A DNA stretch of 64,000 bases from Exiguobacterium undae DSM 14481 (lineage in GTDB: Bacteria; Bacillota; Bacilli; Exiguobacteriales; Exiguobacteriaceae): positions 839,957-903,956 of the forward strand of contig NZ_KK211187.1 in assembly GCF_000620805.1 (NCBI RefSeq), written 5' to 3'. The notes beneath the pieces are model-generated. The model had not been told where the DNA came from, ran no database searches, and was given only the letters and a program-made list of their open reading frames with translations. Every line of letters starts with the position of its first letter. Within the stretch, counting starts at the first letter, position 1. Shown here one piece after another: positions 25,111 through 34,596 of this stretch. A program made the position numbers and the translations under genes.

Positions 25111-25194
25111 GCGTTATAAGCATTAAAATAGATGCAAAAGGGGAATGTGTGGATAATGTAAGGTGTTCATTACTTATCAAGGGGGCAACACACA

Positions 25195-26361
25195 ATGGAA
25201 AACTTTGAATATCGTAATCCAACGAAACTTATTTTTGGTGACGGTCAAGTCAGCAAGATTAAAGACGAATTGAAAACATTAAATGCAAAAAAAGTCATGC
25301 TCGTCTTCGGCGGCGGCAGCATCAAGCGCAACGGCGTGTATGATGACGTAACGCGTGAATTAAACGAAGCCGGCATCGAATACGTCGAGTGTGATGGGGT
25401 TGAACCAAACCCACGGATCGAAACAGCAGAGCGTGGCATTAAAATTGCTCGCGAAGCGGGTGTTGATGCATTGCTCGCACTTGGTGGCGGTTCCGTCATC
25501 GACTGCACGAAATTGATTGCAGCCGGTATCCCGTATGAAGGTGAAGCATGGGATCTCGTCATCGGAAAAGCAACACCAGAAACCGTCATCCCGTTCGGAA
25601 CGGTCTTGACGCTTGCAGCAACCGGTTCAGAGATGAACGCAGGTTCTGTCATCACGAACTGGAAGACACAAGAAAAATACGGTTGGGGCAGCCCGTTAAC
25701 GTTCCCGACATTCTCAATTCTTGATCCGAAGTACACGGTCAGTGTTCCGAAAGACCAAACGATTTATGGAATCGTCGACATGATGAGCCATTGCCTCGAG
25801 CAATATTTCCACACGGCACATGCACCGGTTCAAGAACGGATGACAGAAGGCGTCATGAAAGCAGTCGTCGAAGCAGCACCGAAACTCGTCAACGATCTTG
25901 AAAACGTCGAACTTCGCGGTACGATTCTCTTCGCAGGTACGATGGCACTCAACGGTGTCCTGCAAATGGGCGCACGTGGTGACTGGGCATCGCACAACAT
26001 CGAGCATGCGGTCTCAGCAGTGCATGACATCCCGCACGCAGGTGGTCTGGCGATTCTCTTCCCGAACTGGATGCGTCACGTCCTCGACGAGTCAAACGCC
26101 CACCGTTTCGTCACACTCGGTGAAAACGTCTTTGACGTCGATACGGCAGGAAAATCAGAGATGGAAGCGGCTCACGCGACAATCGATGCCATCAGCGCGT
26201 TCTGGACATCACTTGGTGCACCAAACCGTCTCGCGGACTATGATATCAAGGAAGATACAATCGATTCGATCGTGAAGTCAGCCATGACACGCGGAGACTT
26301 CGGTAACTTCAAATCACTTGGTAACGAAGATGTCCGTCAAATCGTAACGGCTGCTTTATAA
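25195..26361 (+). CDS. Iron-containing alcohol dehydrogenase (YugJ/YugK, BDH type)
   Basis: This 388-residue family III alcohol dehydrogenase probably reduces an aldehyde such as butanal, or detoxifies aldehydes, with NAD(P)[15 protein letters not shown] near 40-53 and [10 protein letters not shown] near 100-109 bind the dinucleotide. Metal ligands are expected at Asp in VDMMSH, His in SHCLEQ, His in IPHAGG and His in the HNIEHAVSA region. Of two near-identical Bacillus copies (yugJ, yugK) only one is present here, in the same place between yugI and pgi. It has AAGGGGG 10 nt before the ATG and its own terminator. Confidence 0.9.
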   Translation: MENFEYRNPTKLIFGDGQVSKIKDELKTLNAKKVMLVFGGGSIKRNGVYDDVTRELNEAGIEYVECDGVEPNPRIETAERGIKIAREAGVDALLALGGGSVIDCTKLIAAGIPYEGEAWDLVIGKATPETVIPFGTVLTLAATGSEMNAGSVITNWKTQEKYGWGSPLTFPTFSILDPKYTVSVPKDQTIYGIVDMMSHCLEQYFHTAHAPVQERMTEGVMKAVVEAAPKLVNDLENVELRGTILFAGTMALNGVLQMGARGDWASHNIEHAVSAVHDIPHAGGLAILFPNWMRHVLDESNAHRFVTLGENVFDVDTAGKSEMEAAHATIDAISAFWTSLGAPNRLADYDIKEDTIDSIVKSAMTRGDFGNFKSLGNEDVRQIVTAAL

Positions 26362-26401
26362 GCGATGTAACATTTGCTAATCTTTTCACAAAAGACTTGA
26401 A

Positions 26402-26446
26402 CGACCTTCCTTCTTGCGTTTTAATGAAAAGGAAGGTCGCATTTGT
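26402..26446 (+). terminator. Intrinsic terminator after the alcohol dehydrogenase gene
   Basis: CGACCTTCC pairs with GGAAGGTCG, extended by TT/AA pairs, around a 16-base loop. The following T tract is interrupted. Confidence 0.65.
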
Positions 26447-26473
26447 TTGCGAATGAATAAGGAGGACGAGTGA

Positions 26474-27823
26474 ATGACAACAGTACGTTTTGATTATTCG
26501 AAGGCCCTACAATTCGTAGGACAACATGAAGTGGACTATATGGCGGATACGGTAAAAACATTACACGGAGCGATTCACAACGGTACAGGTGCCGGCAGTG
26601 ATTTCCTCGGTTGGGTCGACTTACCGACAAACTACGACAAAGCGGAATTTGAGAAAATTCAGGCGGCGGCGGAAAAAATCAAGTCGGATTCAGATGTCTT
26701 GTTAGTCGTCGGAATCGGCGGATCGTATCTTGGTGCCCGTGCGGCAATCGAGATGCTTGGTCATTCGTTCCATAACTTGTTATCCAAAGAAGAACGGAAA
26801 GCACCACAAATCATTTATGCCGGACATAACATTTCTTCAACGTACTTACACGATTTGTTCCAAGTACTTGAAGGGAAAGATGTGTCGGTCAACATCATCT
26901 CGAAATCAGGCACGACGACAGAACCTGCGATTTCGTTCCGTCTTTTGAAAACGTTCATGGAAGACAAGTACGGAAAAGCCGGCGCGAAAGACCGGATTTA
27001 CGCAACGACGGATAAAGCGCGTGGTGCCTTGAAGACACTTGCGGATTCGGAAGGGTATCAAACGTTTGTCATTCCGGATGACGTCGGTGGACGTTTCTCT
27101 GTCTTGACGCCGGTTGGACTGTTGCCGATCGCAGCGGCAGGCATCTCGATTGAAGAATTGATGGCTGGCGCACGTGACGCTCAAGTTCAGTTCTCAAACG
27201 AAAACTTGGCGGAGAACGAAGCTTACCAATACGCAGTCGTCCGAAACGCGTTATACGCAAAAGGGAAAACAATCGAACTCCTCGTCAACTACGAACCGGC
27301 CCTGCATTATGTTTCGGAATGGTGGAAACAGTTGTACGGTGAATCAGAAGGAAAAGACTTCAAAGGCATTTTCCCGGCAGCGGTTGATTTCTCAACGGAT
27401 CTCCACTCGATGGGTCAATACGTGCAAGAAGGACGCCGTGACTTGTTTGAGACGGTCATTAAAGTCGGACAAGCGCGTCATGCCTTGACGATCGAAAAGG
27501 ATGCGCAAGACTTGGACGGTTTGAACTTCCTTGAAGGAAAATCAATTCAATTCGTTAATGATAAGGCAGCTGAAGGAACGCTACTTGCCCACACAGATGG
27601 ACAAGTGCCGAATTTAACGGTTGAATTACCAGAAATGACGCCGTACCATCTTGGATTCTTGTTCTACTTCTTCGAAAAAGCGTGTGCGATGAGCGGTTAC
27701 CTGCTTGGCGTGAACCCGTTTGATCAACCGGGAGTAGAAGCCTACAAGAAAAACATGTTCGCTTTACTGGGTAAACCAGGATTTGAAGCGGAAAAAGCAG
27801 AGCTCGAAGCTCGCTTGAAATAA
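26474..27823 (+). CDS. pgi: Glucose-6-phosphate isomerase
   Basis: This 449-residue glycolytic enzyme interconverts glucose-6-phosphate and fructose-6-phosphate. [13 protein letters not shown] (78-90) and SKSGTTTE (143-150) bind the sugar phosphate, and [14 protein letters not shown] near 206 and [23 protein letters not shown]-like C-terminal segments are PGI signatures. The length is the short bacterial type, like B. subtilis Pgi. A consensus AAGGAGG lies before the ATG. It uses the product of the ptsG permeases in this window. Confidence 0.96.
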   Translation: MTTVRFDYSKALQFVGQHEVDYMADTVKTLHGAIHNGTGAGSDFLGWVDLPTNYDKAEFEKIQAAAEKIKSDSDVLLVVGIGGSYLGARAAIEMLGHSFHNLLSKEERKAPQIIYAGHNISSTYLHDLFQVLEGKDVSVNIISKSGTTTEPAISFRLLKTFMEDKYGKAGAKDRIYATTDKARGALKTLADSEGYQTFVIPDDVGGRFSVLTPVGLLPIAAAGISIEELMAGARDAQVQFSNENLAENEAYQYAVVRNALYAKGKTIELLVNYEPALHYVSEWWKQLYGESEGKDFKGIFPAAVDFSTDLHSMGQYVQEGRRDLFETVIKVGQARHALTIEKDAQDLDGLNFLEGKSIQFVNDKAAEGTLLAHTDGQVPNLTVELPEMTPYHLGFLFYFFEKACAMSGYLLGVNPFDQPGVEAYKKNMFALLGKPGFEAEKAELEARLK

Positions 27824-27830
27824 GCATCTT

Positions 27831-27863
27831 GACATCTCTCGGATTCGAGAGATGTCTTTTTTT
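27831..27863 (+). terminator. Intrinsic terminator after pgi
   Basis: GACATCTCTCG pairs perfectly with CGAGAGATGTC around GATT, followed by T7. Confidence 0.9.
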
Positions 27864-27954
27864 GTCATTCTGACAAATTCCTACACACTTTCACTTTTAG
27901 AATGCTTTCGAAACAGGTAAAGTGAAGAGAGAAGAAGAAATGAGGTGCACGCAC

Positions 27955-28428
27955 GTGATTACGTTTTTAGATTATTACCAAAATCGGGTTGAACTGAGTT
28001 TTGAGGACCATCCCTTCTCGATTCATCCGCTTCATGTCTGGGTCATTGCCGTGTACGAAGGGAAATGGTTGCTGACACATCATAAACAGCGCGGGTATGA
28101 ATTTCCGGGGGGGAAAGTCGAGCCCGGAGAGACAGCTGAGGAAGCGGCGTACCGAGAAGTGATGGAGGAGACCGGGGGACGGATTGAACGTCTCCAGTAC
28201 ATTGGACAATACCGTGTTGAAGGACGGGGAGACACCATCATCAAAAACATTTATTTTGCCGAAATTAAGTCCCTTGTCCCGCATCTTGCAGTGGATGAAA
28301 CAGACGGTGCTTACTTGCTGGACGACATCCCACCTCGTCTTGATACGAACCGTCAATACAGCTTCATGATGAAGGACCGCGTCCTTCCGGAGACATTGCG
28401 TGTACTCGCCGAACGCCGATTGGTTTGA
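27955..28428 (+). CDS. ytkD: Nudix hydrolase YtkD (nucleoside triphosphatase)
   Basis: This 157-residue Nudix protein has the box GGKVEPGETAEEAAYREV plus MEETGG at about 52-75, including the REVxEE metal ligands. YtkD of Bacillus hydrolyses (oxidised) purine nucleoside triphosphates such as 8-oxo-dGTP. TFLDYYQN at the start, HVWVIAVYEGKWLLT and the C-terminal FMMKDRVLPETL agree with YtkD. The GTG at 27955 is chosen: GAGGTG lies 7 nt upstream and the protein then begins like YtkD; earlier GTG (27922) or ATG (27940) would add an untypical charged extension. It overlaps the next gene by 29 nt. Confidence 0.87.
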   Translation: MITFLDYYQNRVELSFEDHPFSIHPLHVWVIAVYEGKWLLTHHKQRGYEFPGGKVEPGETAEEAAYREVMEETGGRIERLQYIGQYRVEGRGDTIIKNIYFAEIKSLVPHLAVDETDGAYLLDDIPPRLDTNRQYSFMMKDRVLPETLRVLAERRLV

Positions 28429-29140
28429 ATTGCCGCGGCAGGGACCGTTCCGGACGTTTCGGATTTTTTATGAGACATCTGACGGCGAACAGGTCGGTGC
28501 GTACGTCATCCTGCCGGTCCGTGCCAACGGTCAAGGATTGTTGTACTTGCGTGGTGGGACACGGAACATCGGAATGGTCCGACCGACACGTCTGATGCAG
28601 TTTGCTCAAGCCGGCTACTTGGTCATGGCTCCCTTTTACCGGGGAAACCTGGGGGGGACGGGCAAAGAAGATTTTGGTCACCACGATATTCGTGACGCGA
28701 TTTCGGCATTTGACTGGTTGGATGAACGAGTGGACCGGACGTCGGTCTTTGGTTTTTCCCGGGGGGGACAGATGGCGTTACTGCTTGCGCATCATCGTCC
28801 CGTCGCCCGGACCGTTTCCTGGGCAGGGGTGACGAATCTTGTCTGGACGTATGAAGAACAGCAGACGATGCGGAAGATGTTGCGACGGTTCACGGGTGGA
28901 TTGCCGGAGCAACAAACAGAAGCTTATCACGTTCGTTCTCCGCTCTATTTTCCGCCGCAAGGCGATGTCTTGTTGATTCACGGCTTGTACGATCAAAATG
29001 TCCGATTGCGTCATGCGACGAATTACGCCGCCCGTTATCCAAAGCAGACGCATTTAAAAGTGTATCAATATGCCCATCAATTTCCGATTCGTCAAAAACT
29101 CGAAGTGACGGATGACGTCATCAACTGGATGATGACGTGA
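28400..29140 (+). CDS. Alpha/beta hydrolase, prolyl-oligopeptidase-like (YtmA type)
   Basis: This 246-residue alpha/beta hydrolase has the nucleophile elbow GFSRGGQ near 118-124 (Ser120). The acid is likely Asp in HGLYDQNV and the base His in QYAHQFP near the end. APFYRGNLGGTGKEDFG near 77-93 is typical of S9-like hydrolases and of YtmA of Bacillus, which lies in the same ytkD-pckA neighbourhood. The substrate is unknown: peptidase or esterase. The GTG start overlaps the end of ytkD, so translation is probably coupled. Confidence 0.8.
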   Translation: MYSPNADWFELPRQGPFRTFRIFYETSDGEQVGAYVILPVRANGQGLLYLRGGTRNIGMVRPTRLMQFAQAGYLVMAPFYRGNLGGTGKEDFGHHDIRDAISAFDWLDERVDRTSVFGFSRGGQMALLLAHHRPVARTVSWAGVTNLVWTYEEQQTMRKMLRRFTGGLPEQQTEAYHVRSPLYFPPQGDVLLIHGLYDQNVRLRHATNYAARYPKQTHLKVYQYAHQFPIRQKLEVTDDVINWMMT

Positions 29141-29157
29141 CGGAATTTAATGTTGTC

Positions 29158-29192
29158 ATCACCTCAATGCGTATCATTGAGGTGATTTTTTT
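29158..29192 (+). terminator. Intrinsic terminator after the YtmA-like gene
   Basis: ATCACCTCAATG pairs with CATTGAGGTGAT around CGTAT, followed by T7. Confidence 0.9.
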
Positions 29193-29312
29193 CTGTAGAT
29201 ATTTGCAACATTGATATCTTTTAAAAAACTGATTTTTTAAGATAAATGGATATTTGATATACTGGAACATATAAAATTAGCCTGACTAACGGATCGAGAA
29301 GGGGAACATGAG

Positions 29313-30566
29313 ATGGAAATCTTACTTGCACGACAACCAATCGTTGACCGGTTCGGTTCGATTGATGCTTTTGAATTACTCTATCGTTCAGTCGACGCAC
29401 CGGCTGTTTTTGACGGCGACTTAGCGACGATGGATGTGTTGACCAACACGCTTGTCCATCTCGGCGTAGATCGTGTGGCAGAAGGAAAACGATTGTTCAT
29501 TAACTTTACGGGAGACTTGTTGCAGTCGGAGTTAATCGATCACTTGGATCCAACCCGTTTTGTGATTGAGGTCTTGGAGACCGTTCACATTGACAGCGCG
29601 ATGTTACACACGCTGAAAAAATGGAAAGAAGCAGGATTCATGCTGGCACTCGATGATTTTGTCACAGATCTCTTGCGGAATCATGGTCCGGAATTGTTTG
29701 ACTTGATTGATCTAATCAAAATTGATATTGAAGCCATCAATCCACGGGAACAAAGTGCCATTCTGCATATCCTGAAACGAAATTATCCCCACATGCGTTT
29801 TCTGGCGGAACGGGTGGAAACCCATGAAGATCATACGCGAAGCCTTGAAATGGGATATGACTGGTTTCAAGGATATTTTTATGCCAAACCGATGTTGATG
29901 AAAGGAAAGGCCGTCCCACCGCAGTTACCGGTCTTGCTGAAGATGTTGAAATGGCTCGAAACAGATGAGTATTATGACGACGTCATCGATGAGATTGAAA
30001 GAAACCCATACATCAGTGTCCAAGTCCTCCAATTGATCAATTCTCCCGGAATCGGCTTACGGAATACAGTCAGTTCGGTCCGGCAAGCCATTTCCTTGTT
30101 AGGCTTCTCTCAACTGAAGAGCTGGATTTCACTAATTGTTTTACGCGAGATGAAACTCGCCAGTCCCTATAAATGGTCGAATGAATTATTGCGTTCGTCT
30201 TTACACTGTGCCAAGTTATGTGAGCTGTTCGCGACGGAAACAAAAACGTTAAAAGCAGAAAGTGCCTACATGATCGGATTACTTTCGCATATTGATGCCC
30301 TGTTGTCGGTTGATATCGATGAAATCATCGACCAACTGCCGATTGAGCCTGCATTAAAACATGTCTTACAAGGAGAGGACCATCCGTTTCGGGATTGTCT
30401 GTTGCTTGCAATCAGTGCAGATCGCGGCGAATTCGAACGGTTTGAGCTGCTCAGTAACCGGTTTGGTATTTCCAAACGACGTGCCTATGAGTTGCTGAAA
30501 GAAAGCCAAGAATGGTTGGCTCAAAAAGAACTCCACCTGCAAGACAAAACGGATTCGATTGTCTGA
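29313..30566 (+). CDS. yuxH: EAL-HDOD signalling protein (YuxH-like)
   Basis: This 417-residue protein has an N-terminal EAL-type domain (about 1-200) and an HDOD domain (about 200-400), the layout of YuxH. The catalytic EAL signature reads ELLYR, and the DDFG-type loop reads LALDDFVTD; several metal ligands of active phosphodiesterases are not obvious. Hydrolysis of cyclic-di-GMP is therefore doubtful and a ligand-binding or protein-binding role is more likely. The HDOD part lacks HD catalytic residues, as the family does. AGAAGGGGA precedes the ATG. It is a single-gene unit, convergent with pckA. Confidence 0.82.
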   Translation: MEILLARQPIVDRFGSIDAFELLYRSVDAPAVFDGDLATMDVLTNTLVHLGVDRVAEGKRLFINFTGDLLQSELIDHLDPTRFVIEVLETVHIDSAMLHTLKKWKEAGFMLALDDFVTDLLRNHGPELFDLIDLIKIDIEAINPREQSAILHILKRNYPHMRFLAERVETHEDHTRSLEMGYDWFQGYFYAKPMLMKGKAVPPQLPVLLKMLKWLETDEYYDDVIDEIERNPYISVQVLQLINSPGIGLRNTVSSVRQAISLLGFSQLKSWISLIVLREMKLASPYKWSNELLRSSLHCAKLCELFATETKTLKAESAYMIGLLSHIDALLSVDIDEIIDQLPIEPALKHVLQGEDHPFRDCLLLAISADRGEFERFELLSNRFGISKRRAYELLKESQEWLAQKELHLQDKTDSIV

Positions 30567-30571
30567 AGACA

Positions 30572-30609
30572 AAAAAGTTGAGCCCCTCAAGCAGAGGCTC
30601 AACTTTTTT
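30572..30609. terminator. Bidirectional terminator between yuxH and pckA
   Basis: AAAAAAGTTGAGCC pairs with GGCTCAACTTTTTT around CCTCAAGCAGA. It lies between convergent genes and has A and T tracts on both sides. Confidence 0.9.
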
Positions 30610-30623
30610 ATTTTGGAGACGGC

Positions 30624-32192
30624 TTACACACGAGGACCGGCTGATTTAATCGCATCGGTCGCACTGACAAAGCGGGTAAAGTTTTGTTTGAATTTATGAG
30701 CGAGAGCTGTTGCTTGTTCAGTATAAACAGCCGGGTCCGCCCAAACTTTAACAGGGTTCAACAAGTCGCTCGGAACACCTGGTACTTCGATTGGCATGTG
30801 CAATCCGAACACCGGATGTTCTTCTGTCGGGATGTCGGCAAGCAGACCGTTGACGGCAGCGTTGACCATCGTCCGTGTATAGGCCAGTTTGATGCGGCTG
30901 CCTGTTCCGTAAGCACCGCCGGTCCAACCGGTGTTGACGAGATAAACCGTCACGCCGTGGCGATCAATCAGTTCACCGAGCATCGTCGCATATTTTTCAG
31001 GAATCAACGGCAGGAACGGTGAGCCGAAGCATGTCGAGAACGTCGCTTCCGGTTCCGTGACACCGCGTTCTGTCCCGGCCAGTTTCGACGTGTAGCCGGA
31101 CAGGAAGTGATACATCGCTTGTTCTTTCGTCAGTTTACTGATCGGAGGCAACACACCATAGGCATCAGCCGTCAAGAAAACAATCGTTTTCGGATGACCG
31201 GCACGTGACGGGATGGCAATGTTGTCAATTGCTGTGATCGGATAAGCCGCGCGTGTATTTTCAGTCAACGATGTATCATCGTAATCCGGAGTCCGGGTGT
31301 CGTCGAGGACAACATTTTCAAGGACGGTGCCAAAACGGATCGCATCAAAGATTTGTGGTTCTTTTTCACGCGACAAGTTCACCGTCTTCGCATAGCAGCC
31401 GCCTTCGATATTAAAGACACCGTCATGAGACCAGCCGTGCTCATCGTCCCCGATCAATTGACGACTGTCGTCTGCCGATAAGGTGGTCTTACCAGTACCG
31501 GAGAGTCCGAAGAATAAGGCGACGTCGCCCTCATGTCCGACGTTGGCGGAACAGTGCATCGATAACACATCTTGTTGCGGCAACAGATAGTTCATGACCG
31601 AGAAAATCGATTTCTTGATTTCTCCCGCATATTCCGTTCCGCCGATCAAGACGATACGATGTTCGAATGACATGGCGATGAACGTTTCCGAATTCGTGCC
31701 GTCAACAAGCGGATCGGCTTTGAAATGTGGTGCGTAGACGACCGTAAATGGTTCAAAGGCCGCAACCGTAGGATATTCACGTAAGAATAATTGTTTCGCA
31801 AACAGATTATGCCAAGCGTACTCTGTCACGACGCGTACCGGGAGGGTGAAATGTGTATCGGCACCAGCAGCTGCCTCTGTGTAGTAGAGTTGATCTGCTT
31901 CGTTCATGTAACGAAGAACTTTTTGTAACAGTTGTTCGAATTTGTCCGACTCCATCGGCTGATTCACATGGCCCCAATCGATATGTGTCTCACATGATTG
32001 ATCACGGACGATGAACTTGTCTTTCGGTGAACGACCTGTAAATTTCCCCGTTTCTACAGACAAAGCACCATTTTCTGCAAGAACTCCTTCGTTGTTGCGA
32101 ATCGCATGTTCGACTAGTTCGGCAACAGATAGTTGTTTGAACACATGCTCCTTCTTGAGTAGTTCTTCGATATTCAGGACCGTCATCGGCAT
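30624..32192 (-). CDS. pckA: ATP-dependent phosphoenolpyruvate carboxykinase
   Basis: This 522-residue gluconeogenic enzyme converts oxaloacetate and ATP to PEP, ADP and CO2. [11 protein letters not shown] at 229-239 is the kinase loop. [10 protein letters not shown] at 51-60 binds oxaloacetate, and [15 protein letters not shown] near 410-425 is a further signature. The ATG at 32192 follows AAAGGTGGGG by about 5 nt; an ATG two codons later is possible. A promoter with two CcpN-like operators and a cre site upstream indicates repression by glucose. It is divergent from metK, as in Bacillus, where metK and pckA are also neighbours. Confidence 0.96.
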   Translation of the reverse strand: MPMTVLNIEELLKKEHVFKQLSVAELVEHAIRNNEGVLAENGALSVETGKFTGRSPKDKFIVRDQSCETHIDWGHVNQPMESDKFEQLLQKVLRYMNEADQLYYTEAAAGADTHFTLPVRVVTEYAWHNLFAKQLFLREYPTVAAFEPFTVVYAPHFKADPLVDGTNSETFIAMSFEHRIVLIGGTEYAGEIKKSIFSVMNYLLPQQDVLSMHCSANVGHEGDVALFFGLSGTGKTTLSADDSRQLIGDDEHGWSHDGVFNIEGGCYAKTVNLSREKEPQIFDAIRFGTVLENVVLDDTRTPDYDDTSLTENTRAAYPITAIDNIAIPSRAGHPKTIVFLTADAYGVLPPISKLTKEQAMYHFLSGYTSKLAGTERGVTEPEATFSTCFGSPFLPLIPEKYATMLGELIDRHGVTVYLVNTGWTGGAYGTGSRIKLAYTRTMVNAAVNGLLADIPTEEHPVFGLHMPIEVPGVPSDLLNPVKVWADPAVYTEQATALAHKFKQNFTRFVSATDAIKSAGPRV

Positions 32193-32235
32193 CCTGACCC
32201 CACCTTTCCCCTACGTTGGTTTTGGCTCTACAATT

Positions 32236-32264
32236 AGTATGACACATTCATTATATATGACATA
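32236..32264 (-). promoter_or_regulatory. Pair of CcpN-type operators at the pckA promoter
   Basis: On the minus strand TATGTCATATA (32254-32264) and TGTGTCATACT (32236-32246) each fit the CcpN consensus TRTGHYATAYW exactly. They are 18 bp apart and overlap the -10 and start region. Together they also form an inverted repeat, TTAGTATG...CATACTAA (32234-32268). CcpN represses pckA and gapB in B. subtilis; no ccpN gene is in this window. Confidence 0.7.
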
Positions 32265-32279
32265 CTAAAGATAGGGCAA
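32250..32279 (-). promoter_or_regulatory. pckA promoter
   Basis: On the minus strand TTGCCC (32274-32279), an 18-bp spacer and TATAAT (32250-32255). The -10 is perfect and overlaps the CcpN-like site. Confidence 0.65.
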
Positions 32280-32309
32280 TCATTTTTCATGCGCTGATTT
32301 CTATTTATC

Positions 32310-32323
32310 TGGAAACGCTTTCA
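32310..32323. promoter_or_regulatory. cre (CcpA-binding) site
   Basis: TGGAAACGCTTTCA matches the cre consensus at every fixed position. It lies about 30 bp upstream of the pckA -35 and about 57 bp upstream of the metK -35, so it could serve either gene; pckA is more likely by function. Confidence 0.65.
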
Positions 32324-32379
32324 GCATAAACAGTTTAACATCTCTTTCGAAATTTTTCGACTAGAAATTAAAACGTTGC

Positions 32380-32408
32380 TTGACAGAGTGGGCACAAGTT
32401 TATATCAT
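32380..32408 (+). promoter_or_regulatory. metK promoter
   Basis: TTGACA (32380-32385), 17-bp spacer, TATCAT (32403-32408). It lies just ahead of the SAM riboswitch. Confidence 0.75.
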
Positions 32409-32425
32409 GTAATTCGTAACGGATA

Positions 32426-32552
32426 CTCTTATTCTGAGCAGGTGGAGGGAACAAGGCCCGAAGAAACCCGGCAACCGTCTTATATTAGTTTCATCATTAA
32501 TATAGGAAAAGGTGCTCTCCTGAAGCGAAGTAAACACTTCGAACGATAAGAG
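32426..32552 (+). ncRNA. SAM-I riboswitch (S-box) upstream of metK
   Basis: CTCTTAT at 32426-32432 pairs with ATAAGAG at 32546-32552 as helix P1. Between them are the S-box hallmarks GAGCAGGTGGAGGGA, GGCCCGAAGAAACCCGGCAACC and GGTGCTCTCCTGAAGC. High SAM would stabilise P1 and allow the downstream terminator, lowering SAM synthetase expression. Confidence 0.95.
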
Positions 32553-32570
32553 GGTAAAGGAAGAACGCAC

Positions 32571-32612
32571 AACCTTTCCCTGACCATTTTTGGACATGGA
32601 AAGGTTTTTTTC
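32571..32612 (+). terminator. Riboswitch-controlled terminator before metK
   Basis: AACCTTTCC pairs with GGAAAGGTT around a 17-base loop, followed by T7. The region just 5' (AAAGG) can compete as antiterminator. Confidence 0.9.
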
Positions 32613-32679
32613 ATTTTACCGTCCCACTCAACTAGGGGAAATGAGTACACCGTCAAATTCTTTTTTGGGAGGGTCAAAC

Positions 32680-33888
32680 ATGACAAACCTTAATCGCCGA
32701 CTATTTACGTCGGAATCAGTAACTGAAGGTCACCCGGATAAAATCTGTGACCAGATTTCGGATTCAATTTTGGATGCGATTCTTGCAGCGGATCCAAACG
32801 CACGTGTTGCGGCAGAAACTTCTGTCACGACAGGACTTGTTTTAGTTGCAGGAGAAATTACGACATCGACTTACGTGGATATCCCGAAAGTCGTTCGTGA
32901 AACCATTCGCGAAATCGGCTATACACGCGCTAAATACGGTTTCGATGCAGACACATGTGCTGTATTGACTTCAATCGATGAGCAGTCAGCAGACATCGCT
33001 CTTGGTGTCGACCAGGCGCTTGAAGCACGCGAAGGAAACATGTCAGATGAAGAAATCGATGCAATCGGAGCAGGAGACCAAGGTCTGATGTTCGGTTACG
33101 CAACGAAAGAAACACCTGAACTGATGCCACTTCCGATTTCACTTTCACACAAACTTGCTCGTCGTCTTGCAGAAGTCCGCAAGACAGGACAACTCGATTA
33201 CCTCCGTCCGGATGGTAAAACGCAAGTTACGGTTGAATACAACGAGAACAATGAACCTGTTCGCGTCGATACAATCGTCATCTCAACACAACATGCAGAA
33301 GAAGTAACGCTTGAGCAAATTCAAGCTGATCTGAAAGAACACGTCATCGCTCCGGTCATCCCGACGGAATACATCGACGCTGAAACAAAATTCTTCATCA
33401 ACCCGACTGGCCGTTTCGTCATCGGTGGACCACAAGGTGATGCTGGATTAACAGGTCGTAAAATCATCGTTGATACGTATGGCGGTTACGCACGCCACGG
33501 CGGTGGTGCATTCTCTGGTAAAGATCCAACCAAAGTAGACCGTTCTGCTGCCTACGCAGCACGTTACGTCGCGAAAAACCTTGTCGCATCTGGTCTTGCG
33601 GAAAAAGCAGAAGTTCAGCTTGCTTACGCAATCGGTGTTGCGCACCCGGTTTCAATCGCTGTCGATACGTTCGGAACAGGTAAGCTTCCAGAAGCTCAAC
33701 TCGTCGAATTGATCGCAGAAAACTTTGATCTTCGTCCTGCAGGCATCATCAAGATGCTTGATCTCCGCCGTCCGATTTACCGTCAGACAGCAGCATATGG
33801 TCACTTCGGTCGTACAGACATCGAATTGCCATGGGAGCAAACAGACAAAGCTGCTACTCTTGAAGAGCAGGCAAAACGTTTCGCATAA
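32680..33888 (+). CDS. metK: S-adenosylmethionine synthetase
   Basis: This 402-residue enzyme makes SAM from methionine and ATP. HPDK at 18-21, [12 protein letters not shown] near 121-132 (ATP site) and [19 protein letters not shown] near 265-283 (phosphate loop) are the MetK signatures. The start follows GGGAGGGT by about 6 nt; the frame is open into the riboswitch terminator but that part is not coding. It is controlled by the SAM-I riboswitch at 32426. Codon usage suggests strong expression. SAM supplies the methyltransferases encoded nearby (mnmM, trmB). Confidence 0.97.
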   Translation: MTNLNRRLFTSESVTEGHPDKICDQISDSILDAILAADPNARVAAETSVTTGLVLVAGEITTSTYVDIPKVVRETIREIGYTRAKYGFDADTCAVLTSIDEQSADIALGVDQALEAREGNMSDEEIDAIGAGDQGLMFGYATKETPELMPLPISLSHKLARRLAEVRKTGQLDYLRPDGKTQVTVEYNENNEPVRVDTIVISTQHAEEVTLEQIQADLKEHVIAPVIPTEYIDAETKFFINPTGRFVIGGPQGDAGLTGRKIIVDTYGGYARHGGGAFSGKDPTKVDRSAAYAARYVAKNLVASGLAEKAEVQLAYAIGVAHPVSIAVDTFGTGKLPEAQLVELIAENFDLRPAGIIKMLDLRRPIYRQTAAYGHFGRTDIELPWEQTDKAATLEEQAKRFA

Positions 33889-33894
33889 TCCTGA

Positions 33895-33933
33895 GTTCAG
33901 AAACTCCCTGAAGGGTGTTTCTGAACTTTTTTT
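33895..33933 (+). terminator. Intrinsic terminator after metK
   Basis: GTTCAGAAAC pairs with GTTTCTGAAC around a TCCCTGAAGGGT loop that itself can pair, followed by T7. Confidence 0.9.
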
Positions 33934-34023
33934 GTTTCTCCGGAACTTTGCAGGGAAACGACTGAAATTTCTAGAAAAGGGTAAAAGAACATGAGTCTGT
34001 AAAAGGAAAAGGGGGATTTCGGT

Positions 34024-34512
34024 ATGGAGATACGCGAAGCAGTTCCTGCTGATGCAGCACGCATTCATGATATTGCGCTCACGTCTTGGATGGATACGTA
34101 CGAGGAAATCTATTCTGAGCGCTCGAAAGCCCATTTCGTTCAGGAAGCCTACCCGCAAGAAGAAGTTGTTCGGGCAATCCGGACAGCAGAAGAAGCGCGC
34201 GGAGAATATTTTAATGTAGGTCTGATCGATGGGGAGATTGTGGGATTCATTCATGCAATTGATGTTGACGGGACGTGGGAAATCGTCCGCCTGTATGTCC
34301 TGCCGAAATACCAACAGAATGGAATCGGGCGGCGGCTGATTCGAGAGCTCGAGCGCCAAGGTGCCTCTCCCATCGAAGTGTACGTCGAATCACGCAATTA
34401 TAAGGCCCGTCACTTTTTGACCTCGTTCGGCTTTAAGGAAGTCAGTGAAACGACGGAAGAAGTGTTTGGACAGGTGGAACCTGTGACGCGGCTGCAACGT
34501 ATATATGAATAA
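34024..34512 (+). CDS. GNAT-family N-acetyltransferase
   Basis: This is a 162-residue GNAT protein. IREAVPADAARIHDIALTSW at the start and VRLYVLPKYQQNGIGRRLI near 95-113 (acetyl-CoA loop Q-x-x-G-I-G-R/K) define the family, and NYKARHFLTSFGFKE near 125-140 is the usual last helix and strand. It is similar in length and opening residues to the GNAT gene at 180, so the two may be distant paralogues. The acceptor substrate is unknown. AAAGGGGGA lies 9 nt before the ATG. It is a monocistronic gene or leads into the hydrolase at 34597. Confidence 0.82.
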   Translation: MEIREAVPADAARIHDIALTSWMDTYEEIYSERSKAHFVQEAYPQEEVVRAIRTAEEARGEYFNVGLIDGEIVGFIHAIDVDGTWEIVRLYVLPKYQQNGIGRRLIRELERQGASPIEVYVESRNYKARHFLTSFGFKEVSETTEEVFGQVEPVTRLQRIYE

Positions 34513-34596
34513 GGAAAAAGAAATCCGACTTGAGGCGGTTTTGCTGAAGTCGGATTTGTTGCATACTAGATGGATATCTGATGAAGAGGTGAGCGT

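Noticed and set aside
33652-34359. 235-codon minus-strand frame over the end of metK and the GNAT gene
   Set aside because: It crosses the metK terminator and two well-supported plus-strand genes, and its Cys/Phe-rich product looks like antisense translation.
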